NCBI RefSeq assembly: GCF_014196625.1
Contig: NZ_JACIDZ010000001.1
Location: 372,001-436,000, forward strand
Direction: 5' to 3'
Source: Martelella radicis
GTDB taxonomy: Bacteria; Pseudomonadota; Alphaproteobacteria; Rhizobiales; Rhizobiaceae
Length of the DNA: 64,000 nucleotides
Each line of letters opens with the position of its first letter. The first letter of the stretch is position 1. The position numbers were made by a program, and so were the translations under genes. Below, in pieces: positions 51,287 to 64,000 of the stretch. The notes beneath the pieces are model-generated. The model was not told the DNA's origin. It was given only the letters and a program-made list of their open reading frames with translations, and did no database searches.

Positions 51287-51365
51287 GAGCATTTCCTTTC
51301 GAATACTATATGGAAACGCACCACGGAGACTGCAAGAGGCGCATCGGTTTTGCCGCAAAAGCTTT

Positions 51366-51405
51366 TGAAAACAAAAAGAAAACCGGCCGCCCGAGGGCGA
51401 CCGGT
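51366..51405 (-). terminator. Terminator after glnA
   Basis: Read on the minus strand, an 11-bp GC-rich stem (51395-51405 with 51382-51392, stem ACCGGTCGCCC with one wobble) is followed by a T-rich run (51366-51381). It lies 33 bases after the glnA stop. Confidence 0.85.
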
Positions 51406-51438
51406 CTTGATCTGTCCGAAAGACGGCTCGGGCTGAAA

Positions 51439-52848
51439 TCAGACCGAGTAGTACATGTCGAATTCGACCGGGTGCGGCGACATTTCGAAACGCAGCACTT
51501 CTTCCATCTTCAGGTCGATATAGGCATCGATCTGGTCGTCGTCGAACACGCCGCCGGCGGTCAGGAAGGCGCGGTCGGCATCCAGGCTCTCGAGCGCTTC
51601 GCGCAGCGAACCGGCAACCGTCGGGATTTCCTTCAGCTCTTCCTTGGGCAGGTCGTAGAGGTCCTTGTCCATGGCGTCGCCGGGGTGCAGCTTGTTCTTG
51701 ATGCCGTCGAGGCCGGCCATCATCAGGGCTGCGAAGGCGAGGTAGGGGTTAGCGCCCGGATCGGGGAAGCGGACTTCAACGCGCTTTGCCTTCGGCGAGG
51801 AGCCGAACGGAATACGGCAAGAGGCCGAACGGTTGCGGGCGGAGTAGGCCAGCAGAACCGGAGCTTCAAAGCCCGGGACCAGACGCTTGTAGGAGTTGGT
51901 CAGCGGGTTGGTGAAGGCGTTGATGGCCTTGGCATGCTTGATGATGCCGCCGATGTAGTAGAGGCAGGTTTCCGACAGACCGGCATACTCATCACCGGCG
52001 AAGGTCGGCTTGCCGTCCTTCCAGATCGACTGGTGAACGTGCATGCCCGAGCCGTTGTCGCCATAGACCGGCTTCGGCATGAAGGTTGCGGTCTTGCCAT
52101 AGGCATGGGCAACCTGGTGCACGCCATACTTGTAGATCTGCGTCTTGTCGGCCATGCGGGTCAGCGTGTCGAAGACCATGCAGAGCTCGTGCTGGGCGGA
52201 AGCCACTTCGTGGTGGTGCTTTTCGACGGTGATGCCCATTTCGGCCAGAACAGTCAGCATTTCCGAACGCATGTCCTGGACGCTGTCGACCGGGGGAACC
52301 GGGAAGTAGCCGCCCTTGGTGCGCGGCCGGTGACCCATATTGCCGGTTTCATATTCTGTGAAGGCGTTCGACGGCAGTTCGGTGCTGTCGAGCTGGAAAC
52401 CGGTGTTGTAGGGATCGGCAGCGAAACGAACATCGTCGAAAACGAAGAATTCGGGCTCGGGGCCGAAGAAGGTGGTGTCGCCGATGCCGGTCGACTTCAG
52501 ATAGGCTTCAGCCTTCTTGGCCGTGCCACGCGGGTCGCGGTTATAGGCTTCGCCGGACAGCGGCTCGAGAACGTCGCAGAAAACAGCCATTGTGGACTGT
52601 GCGAAGAAGGGGTCCATGTGGGCCGTTGCAGTGTCGGGCATCAGGACCATGTCGGACTCGTTGATGGCCTTCCAGCCCTCGATCGACGAACCGTCGAACA
52701 TGATGCCGTCGGCGAACATGTCTTCATCGACAGCCGAAACGTCCATCGTCACGTGCTGCAGCTTGCCCTTGGGGTCGGTAAAGCGCAGATCGACGAACTT
52801 GACGTCGTTGTCTTTGATTTGTTTCATAATTTCAGCAGCTGTCGTCAT
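51439..52848 (-). CDS. glnA: Glutamine synthetase type I
   Basis: Dodecameric ammonia-assimilating enzyme of 469 residues. Visible are the N-terminal [21 protein letters not shown] (in outline), the DGSSIEGW signature, the ATP-binding [16 protein letters not shown], the Glu-rich active-site region and the adenylylation loop [12 protein letters not shown] with its target tyrosine. It is therefore the form controlled by GlnE. It follows glnB by 73 bases on the same strand and is likely co-transcribed from the sigma-54 promoter. Confidence 0.98.
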   Translation of the reverse strand: MTTAAEIMKQIKDNDVKFVDLRFTDPKGKLQHVTMDVSAVDEDMFADGIMFDGSSIEGWKAINESDMVLMPDTATAHMDPFFAQSTMAVFCDVLEPLSGEAYNRDPRGTAKKAEAYLKSTGIGDTTFFGPEPEFFVFDDVRFAADPYNTGFQLDSTELPSNAFTEYETGNMGHRPRTKGGYFPVPPVDSVQDMRSEMLTVLAEMGITVEKHHHEVASAQHELCMVFDTLTRMADKTQIYKYGVHQVAHAYGKTATFMPKPVYGDNGSGMHVHQSIWKDGKPTFAGDEYAGLSETCLYYIGGIIKHAKAINAFTNPLTNSYKRLVPGFEAPVLLAYSARNRSASCRIPFGSSPKAKRVEVRFPDPGANPYLAFAALMMAGLDGIKNKLHPGDAMDKDLYDLPKEELKEIPTVAGSLREALESLDADRAFLTAGGVFDDDQIDAYIDLKMEEVLRFEMSPHPVEFDMYYSV

Positions 52849-52921
52849 TTAACGTTTTCCTTGCATAAGAAGATGACGATAGGGATTCCCCGTCTTTCCG
52901 GATGGAAAGAGGAGGGATGGA

Positions 52922-53419
<498 letters not shown>

Positions 53420-53423
53420 TCAG

Positions 53424-53441
53424 GCTCGCCAAAAGGCGGGC
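53424..53441. promoter_or_regulatory. Possible upstream activator site for glnB
   Basis: An imperfect palindrome GCTCGCC-AAAA-GGCGGGC about 90 bases upstream of the -24 element. The position fits an enhancer, but the match to the usual NtrC half-sites (GCAC/GTGC) is weak. Confidence 0.25.
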
Positions 53442-53616
53442 TTGCGTCAAGAGCGGGGCATTTCCATCGCAGAACTCTGTCGATGCCTGACGATTCAGCA
53501 GACATTCGTGTTTAAATATTAGGCAATTGACCATTGTATGAACATTATAAACGTAGCGCTTGCGCTTACGCCGCATTTGCCGTTCTACTCGTTGGCGCAA
53601 TACGGAGGTCTCTGAC

Positions 53617-55083
53617 ATGCTGCTCCTGACACCGGAAGAGATGGGCCGCGCCGACCGTCTTGCGGCCGAAAGCGGGATCGACAGCTACGGCCTGATGATC
53701 AAGGCCGGCCACGCCGTTTCCGCTGCCTTCCTGCGTCTTTACCCGGCGGCCTCGAGGGCAGATGTCCTCTGTGGGCCGGGCAATAACGGCGGCGACGGCT
53801 ATATCGCGGCCGAGTCGCTGAGACGGGCTGGCGTTGAGGTTGCGCTCTATCACCTGGGCGATCCGGAAAAGCTCAAGGGTGACGCCCGACGCGCCTGGCA
53901 GGCCTGCGGCATAGACGGCAAGCCGATAGAGGATTACCGGGCAGCCGCCGACGCGGTGATCATCGATGCCCTGTTCGGGGCCGGCCTGCAGCGGCCCCTT
54001 TCCGATGCGCTCTGCACCTTGATCGGTCAGGTGAACGAAGCGGCGGCGCCCGTGATCGCCGTCGACCTGCCTTCCGGGATCAGCGGGCTGACCGGCAAGG
54101 TTCAGGGCGCGGCCTTCACCGCAGCCCACACAGTCACCTTCCTGCGGGCAAAGCCGGGTCACTATCTTCTGCCGGGGCGCGAGCATTGCGGCAGGCTGGA
54201 AGTGTTCGATATCGGCATTCCGCAGCGCATTCTTGAAGAGGCGGGTGGCTGCCATCATCTGAACGGGCCGGATCTGTTTGCCCCTGCGCTGCCCGCGCTG
54301 ACGGCATCATCGCACAAGTTCAGGCGCGGCCATCTCGGGGTGTTCAGCGGCGGGCCATCGGCCTCCGGCGCGGCGCGGCTTTCCGCGACGGCAGGGCTCA
54401 GGATCGGGGCAGGGCTGGTGACGCTCGCCGTGCCGCCGAATGCGGCGATGGTGGTGGCGAACCAGGTGACCGCGGTGATGCTGAAAGCGATTCCCGACGT
54501 TGCGGCGCTCGAGGAATGGCTAGAGGACAAGCGGCTTTCAGCCTTTGTGCTCGGGCCGGGATTCGGTGTCGGGGAAAAGGCGCGGGCCTTCGTCTCTGCC
54601 TTGGCTTCCCGGCCGCTGGTGCTGGACGCCGACGGGATCTCATCCTTTGCCGATGATCCCGACGCCTTGTTCGCGCTGTTTTCCGACGCCGATCCGCATT
54701 GCGTGCTGACGCCGCATGAGGGCGAGTTCGCGCGGCTTTTTCCCGATATCGCCGCCGACGAAGATATCGGCAAGCCGGAGAGGGCCCGCCGCGCTGCCGA
54801 ACGCGCCAATGCGATCGTGCTCTACAAGGGCGCCGATACCGTGATCGCGGCCCCGGACGGCCGCATTGCCATCAATGCCGATGCCCCGCCCTGGCTGGCA
54901 ACGGCGGGTTCCGGTGATGTTCTGGCGGGGATCATCGGCGGCCTTCTGGCGCAGGGCATGCCGGCCTTCGAAGCGGCTTGCGCCGGCGCCTGGCTGCATG
55001 GCGAGGCGGCGAAACGGGCGGGCGAGGGGCTGACGGCGGAGGATCTGCCGAACCACCTGCCGCCCATAAGCGGGATCAGCTGA
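53617..55083 (+). CDS. nnr: Bifunctional NAD(P)H-hydrate epimerase/dehydratase
   Basis: Repairs damaged NAD(P)HX. 488 residues: an N-terminal epimerase (YjeF_N) with CGPGNNGGDGYIAAE and VIAVDLPSGISG, and a C-terminal ADP-dependent dehydratase (ribokinase fold) with FVLGPGFGVG, VLTPHEGEFARLFP and the catalytic ATAGSGDVLAGIIGGLL. ATG 53617 is chosen since GGAGG is 8 bases upstream. The 3' end overlaps the convergent DUF72 gene by 8 bases. Confidence 0.96.
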   Translation: MLLLTPEEMGRADRLAAESGIDSYGLMIKAGHAVSAAFLRLYPAASRADVLCGPGNNGGDGYIAAESLRRAGVEVALYHLGDPEKLKGDARRAWQACGIDGKPIEDYRAAADAVIIDALFGAGLQRPLSDALCTLIGQVNEAAAPVIAVDLPSGISGLTGKVQGAAFTAAHTVTFLRAKPGHYLLPGREHCGRLEVFDIGIPQRILEEAGGCHHLNGPDLFAPALPALTASSHKFRRGHLGVFSGGPSASGAARLSATAGLRIGAGLVTLAVPPNAAMVVANQVTAVMLKAIPDVAALEEWLEDKRLSAFVLGPGFGVGEKARAFVSALASRPLVLDADGISSFADDPDALFALFSDADPHCVLTPHEGEFARLFPDIAADEDIGKPERARRAAERANAIVLYKGADTVIAAPDGRIAINADAPPWLATAGSGDVLAGIIGGLLAQGMPAFEAACAGAWLHGEAAKRAGEGLTAEDLPNHLPPISGIS

Positions 55084-55879
55084 ACCTCTGCTGCAGCGCC
55101 ATGGCGCCGGCAGGCGCGCGGACCTTGCCATTGGTGATGAAGAATGCATAAACGTCGCGCGGCGTTTTCTTCGGGCTCGTCTCATCCAGCAGCGGCAGGT
55201 CGTCCGGCGCGCCGCCCTCGGCCCAGGCCTTGAAGCGCCCGGCCCAACGATCCATCGCGTCGTCAGGATAGCAGTGCGGATTGTCATCCGCGCCCTTCTG
55301 CAGCCGGCAATAGACGAAATCGCCGGTGACATCGGCGATCATCGGATATTCGGGATGATCCGCACATACCACCGCCGCGCCATAGCGGCGCACCAGCTCG
55401 ACGAATTCCGGAACGACAAAGGACGGATGCCGAACCTCGATCGCATGGGAAAGCTGAATTCCATCATGGCTTTGCGGCAGAAGTTTCAGAAAATCCTCAA
55501 AGTCGTCCGGCTCGAATTTCTTTGTCGGCATGAACTGCCAGAGGATCGGGCCGAGCCGGTCTCCCAGCTCGGTAAGCCCCTGGTTCAGGAATTTCTCGAT
55601 CGAGCCTTCGGCTTCGGCCAGCTTCTTGCGGTTGGTGCAATAGCGGCTCGCCTTCAGCGAAAAGATGAAACCATCCGGCACGCTCGCTGCCCATTTGGCG
55701 AAGGTGGCGGGCTTCTGCGAGGAATAATAGGTGCCGTTGACCTCAATGACCCTTAGCTTCTCCGAAGCATATTCCAGCTGGCGGGTCTTCGGCAGCCTGT
55801 CCGGATAGAAACTCTCGTTCCACGGATCGAAGGTCCAGCCGCCGATCCCTGCACGAATTTCACCTGTCTCGGATGTCAT
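55076..55879 (-). CDS. DUF72 (YecE-like) protein
   Basis: A 267-residue TIM-barrel-like protein of unknown function. Family marks are GIGGWTFDPWNESFYP, VIEVNGTYYSSQKPATFAKW (in outline), FIFSLKASRYCTN and LPQSHDGIQLSHAIEVRHPSF. It lies 17 bases downstream of uvrA on the same strand, so it may share the uvrA transcript and be SOS-inducible; that link is inference. Confidence 0.92.
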   Translation of the reverse strand: MTSETGEIRAGIGGWTFDPWNESFYPDRLPKTRQLEYASEKLRVIEVNGTYYSSQKPATFAKWAASVPDGFIFSLKASRYCTNRKKLAEAEGSIEKFLNQGLTELGDRLGPILWQFMPTKKFEPDDFEDFLKLLPQSHDGIQLSHAIEVRHPSFVVPEFVELVRRYGAAVVCADHPEYPMIADVTGDFVYCRLQKGADDNPHCYPDDAMDRWAGRFKAWAEGGAPDDLPLLDETSPKKTPRDVYAFFITNGKVRAPAGAMALQQRFS

Positions 55880-55896
55880 CGTGTCCAGCTCCCGGG

Positions 55897-58818
<2,922 letters not shown>

Positions 58819-58848
58819 AGGTTTCGGCTTCTCGGCAAAGGAAAATCG

Positions 58849-58863
58849 GTTCTTATGTAGTTC
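58849..58863 (-). promoter_or_regulatory. LexA box upstream of uvrA
   Basis: Exact alphaproteobacterial SOS box GTTC-TTATGTA-GTTC (GAAC-N7-GAAC on the uvrA strand), 31 bases before the uvrA start. Confidence 0.92.
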
Positions 58864-58916
58864 GCAAGGACGGCCTGTCGAGGCTTTGCTTCAATACGTC
58901 GCCGGAAATGAATCGG

Positions 58917-58956
58917 TTGACGAGATCATATCAGCGCATTAGAACAAATAAAGAAC
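58917..58956 (+). promoter_or_regulatory. ssb promoter with LexA box
   Basis: GAAC-AAATAAA-GAAC at 58942-58956 is an exact SOS box. TTGACG (58917-58922) and TAGAAC (58940-58945) form a -35/-10 pair with a 17-base spacer, so the box overlaps the -10 element. It lies about 110 bases before the ssb ATG. Confidence 0.82.
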
Positions 58957-59064
58957 ATTTTTATTGTGGATTTCACGCCTGCCATTGGTCGCCATGCGGC
59001 AGATCGTTTATGCTGGCGCGAAATTCTTCAAGAGGGCCGCGATCGCGGCCAAACAGGTGGTTTC

Positions 59065-59577
59065 ATGGCAGGTAGTGTAAACAAGGTCATCCTCGTCGGC
59101 AATCTCGGAGCGGATCCGGAGATCCGGCGCACCCAGGACGGCCGGCCGATCGCCAATCTCAGGGTCGCAACCTCGGAAACCTGGCGCGACCGCAATTCCG
59201 GCGAGCGCAAGGAGCGCACGGAGTGGCACCGCGTCGTCATCTTCAATGAAGGCCTGTGCAAGGTCGCCGAGCAATATCTGCGCAAGGGCTCCAAGGTTTA
59301 TATCGAGGGCCAGCTGCAGACGCGCAAGTGGACCGATCAGGGCGGCCAGGATCGCTATTCGACGGAAGTCGTGCTGCAGGGCTTCAACTCGACGCTGACC
59401 ATGCTCGACGGTCGCGGCGAAGGCGGCGGCCAGGGTGGCGGCGGAGGCTTTGGCGGCGGTCAGGGCGGCGGCTATGACGATTACGGCTCCCAGCCGGCCT
59501 CCGGAGGCGGTGGCCGCAGCAGCGGTGGCGGCGGCGGCGGTTTCTCGCAGGACCTCGACGACGACATTCCGTTCTGA
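59065..59577 (+). CDS. ssb: Single-stranded DNA-binding protein
   Basis: 170-residue Ssb: an OB fold ([48 protein letters not shown]), a long Gly-rich disordered linker, and the acidic tip DLDDDIPF that docks partners. ATG 59065 is the conserved start; the frame is open 99 bases further. Divergent to uvrA, each with its own LexA box. A hairpin terminator follows. Confidence 0.98.
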   Translation: MAGSVNKVILVGNLGADPEIRRTQDGRPIANLRVATSETWRDRNSGERKERTEWHRVVIFNEGLCKVAEQYLRKGSKVYIEGQLQTRKWTDQGGQDRYSTEVVLQGFNSTLTMLDGRGEGGGQGGGGGFGGGQGGGYDDYGSQPASGGGGRSSGGGGGGFSQDLDDDIPF

Positions 59578-59627
59578 TTTCTCATACCGGCCTCGCGATC
59601 ACGCAGTAAGGCCAGGTTGACCTCATG

Positions 59628-59661
59628 AAATGCCGTTTCGCGCATGCGGAGCGGCATTTTT
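59628..59661. terminator. Terminator between ssb and marC
   Basis: A 14-bp stem with wobbles (59628-59641 with 59646-59659, loop GCAT) is followed by Ts on the plus strand and preceded by As, so it can act for both convergent genes. Confidence 0.82.
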
Positions 59662-59703
59662 CGTGGGAGATCCATCGCCGTCCCGTTTTCACAAGCGGAA
59701 ATG

Positions 59704-60348
59704 TCAGCCCGCTGGTGGAGAAAGATGAAATGCCGTTTGCAGGCCGTCGATGACGAACTGCACGGCGAGCGCCGTCAGCATCATGCCGAGAATACGGGTC
59801 AGGATGTTGCGCCCGGTCTCGCCCAGGAACCGATCAATTAGTCCAGCCATCAGCATCGCGCCGAGGACCACCAGCGAAGCGATGAGAATGACTGCCACCA
59901 GCGCGAGCTTGTCGAGCCATGTTTCCATCTTCGAGCCGAGCAGGATCGTGGCGGAAATGGCGCCCGGGCCGGCGATCAGCGGCATGGCGAGGGGAAAGGC
60001 GGCGAGATGGGCGATATTGTCCTTGGTGATCGCGGTCTCGGTGGTCTTTTCCTTGCGCTCCTGGCGCTTCTCGAAAATCATCTCGCAGCCGATCCAGAAC
60101 AGCAGGATGCCGCCCGCAATGCGGAAGGCGCTCATGGATATGCCAAGCGCCCCGAGGATTCGGTCGCCTAAAAGCGCGAAGGCGACGAGGAGGCAGAAGG
60201 AGATCAGCGCGCCGCGCATGGCGACCATTCGGCGCTCGCTCTGCGTCATTCCCACGGTCAGCGCCAGGAAGATCGGCACCATGCCGGGCGGATCCATCGT
60301 CACCATCAAGGTGGTGAAGCCGCTGAGGAGCGTTCCCATGTCTGCCAT
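59704..60348 (-). CDS. MarC-family integral membrane protein
   Basis: A 214-residue protein with six membrane segments: LLSGFTTLMVTMDPPGMVPIF, ISFCLLVAFALLGDRIL, IAGGILLFWIGCEMI, FPLAMPLIAGPGAISATILL, VAVILIASLVVLGAML and a last amphipathic helix. The PLAMPLIAGPGA motif is diagnostic of MarC/UPF0056. MarC is not a drug-resistance protein despite its name; the function is unknown. ATG 60348 is chosen by family length; the frame is open 108 bases further. Confidence 0.93.
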   Translation of the reverse strand: MADMGTLLSGFTTLMVTMDPPGMVPIFLALTVGMTQSERRMVAMRGALISFCLLVAFALLGDRILGALGISMSAFRIAGGILLFWIGCEMIFEKRQERKEKTTETAITKDNIAHLAAFPLAMPLIAGPGAISATILLGSKMETWLDKLALVAVILIASLVVLGAMLMAGLIDRFLGETGRNILTRILGMMLTALAVQFVIDGLQTAFHLSPPAG

Positions 60349-60593
60349 TGAAATGTCCCGGTCCTGTTGATCCCAAAACGCGACGCGATCCGCCTGCCAC
60401 CTGTTCTCCGGCAAAAACCCAGGGTGGTATCCGGCGCGCTTTTGACACCCTGCCACAACTCCGCCGTCAAATCCGAATTAAATCTGACAAAAGCCGTTTC
60501 TGTCCACTGCGCAAGGCCCTGCCAAATTGGCGTTCGCCGCAGGATTCGGCTATAAACGCGCGATATGATTCTAGCTTGAGATCGTGATTCATT

Positions 60594-63392
<2,799 letters not shown>

Positions 63393-63413
63393 GCGGTTCT
63401 TCGCGAATTCAGG

Positions 63414-63442
63414 AAGCCGGGCTGCTGAGCCCGGCTTTTTTT
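63414..63442 (+). terminator. Terminator after gyrA
   Basis: A perfect 10-bp stem AAGCCGGGCT (63414-63423) with 63428-63437, loop GCTG, followed by a run of seven Ts. It lies 22 bases after the gyrA stop. Confidence 0.93.
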
Positions 63443-63472
63443 ATCGATCGAGATATCCTGAGGGGTGCCAGC

Positions 63473-64000
63473 GTGACAGAGAATTCCGCAGCCAAATTTG
63501 ACCGGTCAAGAGCCGGTGAATATGCCCGCCAGAGCCGTATCGGCCTTGCCGGCTATGACGCCTGCCATGAACTCTCCGCCTGCATGCTGTCTGCCGCAAT
63601 CGGCGCGGGCAAGCCGGCGCGGCTCCTGATCGTCGGCGCGGGCGGGACAGCGGGCGAGATCATCGAAGCGGCACGTCTGGAGCCAGAATGGCGCTTCGTC
63701 GCCGTCGATCCCTCCGAGCCGATGATGGAGCTTGCGCGGTCTTATCTGGCCGAGGCCGATCTATCCGACCGGATCGAGATCGTTCTCGGTTCTGTTTCCG
63801 ACATCGGGCCGGACGAGCCTTTCGACGCGGCGATCATGATCGGCGTCCTGCACCACCTGCCCGGCGACGCGGCAAAACGCGATATCCTGGCGGAGATTTC
63901 AACGCGCCTGAAACCGGACGCCCCGCTGGTTATAGCCGGGAATTATCGTTCCTATGCCTCCGAGCCATTGCTCATGGCGGCCTGGGCCAATCGCTGGCGC
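63473..64000 (+). CDS. Class I SAM-dependent methyltransferase, 5' part
   Basis: First 176 residues of a methyltransferase cut off by the window end. The SAM-binding motif I is LLIVGAGGTAGEII, motif II is RFVAVDPSEPMMELAR, and the strand-4 region is FDAAIMIGVLHHLPGD. The start is GTG 63473, with AGGGG 7 bases upstream; no ATG is better placed. The substrate is unknown. It follows the gyrA terminator, so it has its own promoter or relies on read-through. Confidence 0.88.
   Translation, partial: MTENSAAKFDRSRAGEYARQSRIGLAGYDACHELSACMLSAAIGAGKPARLLIVGAGGTAGEIIEAARLEPEWRFVAVDPSEPMMELARSYLAEADLSDRIEIVLGSVSDIGPDEPFDAAIMIGVLHHLPGDAAKRDILAEISTRLKPDAPLVIAGNYRSYASEPLLMAAWANRWR

Overview
The window is ordinary, gene-dense, GC-rich alphaproteobacterial chromosome. 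Many features point to Hyphomicrobiales (Rhizobiales), probably near Rhizobiaceae or Martelella-like bacteria. These are: a pyruvate dehydrogenase operon whose E1-beta carries a lipoyl domain; dusB-ntrB-ntrC followed by ntrY-ntrX; fused IspDF; phosphatidylcholine synthase; an invasion-associated-locus-B protein; LexA with GTTC-N7-GTTC operators; a glnB-glnA operon behind a sigma-54 promoter; and GyrA with alanine at the quinolone position. The genus is inferred. No phage, insertion sequence, CRISPR array or recognisable defence island was seen.

Layout. 1-10260 (mostly + strand): 3' end of enolase, an FtsB-like divisome protein, then the PDH region (pdhA, pdhB, pdhC, a SGNH hydrolase, a YdcH-like protein, lpdA, a GlsB-like membrane protein, lipoyl synthase, a small P-loop kinase and RatA). 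10251-11953 (-): ispDF and a CinA-C protein. 12097-22751 (+): dusB-ntrBC, ntrYX, trkA, hfq, hflX. 22931-28252: citrate synthase (-), ComEC (+), lexA (-) and tRNA-Lys (-). 28604-37316: CcdA, an AEC carrier, a UbiH-type hydroxylase (-), phosphatidylcholine synthase and a four-gene BMP-type (nucleoside-like) ABC transporter. 37339-47375: a terminator, two palindromic intergenic repeats, glmU-glmS, a GNAT protein, recG (-), an SdhE-like protein and mfd. 47372-58818: DsbA/FrnE protein, YejA-like binding protein, IalB, HspQ, glnA-glnB (-), NAD(P)HX repair enzyme, DUF72 protein and uvrA (-). 59065-64000: ssb, MarC (-), gyrA and a methyltransferase cut off by the window end.

Three themes tie the genes together. 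Central carbon metabolism and lipoylation: the three PDH components, lipoyl synthase and citrate synthase. Nitrogen control: NtrB/NtrC, NtrY/NtrX, PII and glutamine synthetase, with a strong -24/-12 promoter upstream of glnB. DNA repair: LexA, UvrA, Ssb, RecG and Mfd, with clear LexA boxes upstream of lexA, uvrA and ssb.

I found no convincing undescribed multi-gene system. The items most worth a second look are the long C-terminal extension of ComEC running into lexA, the apparently non-canonical start of HflX, a 48-bp palindrome next to a RIME-like element, NtrX without a GAFTGA loop, the Cys-to-Ser change in the first UvrA zinc module, and two small genes embedded between pdhC and lpdA.
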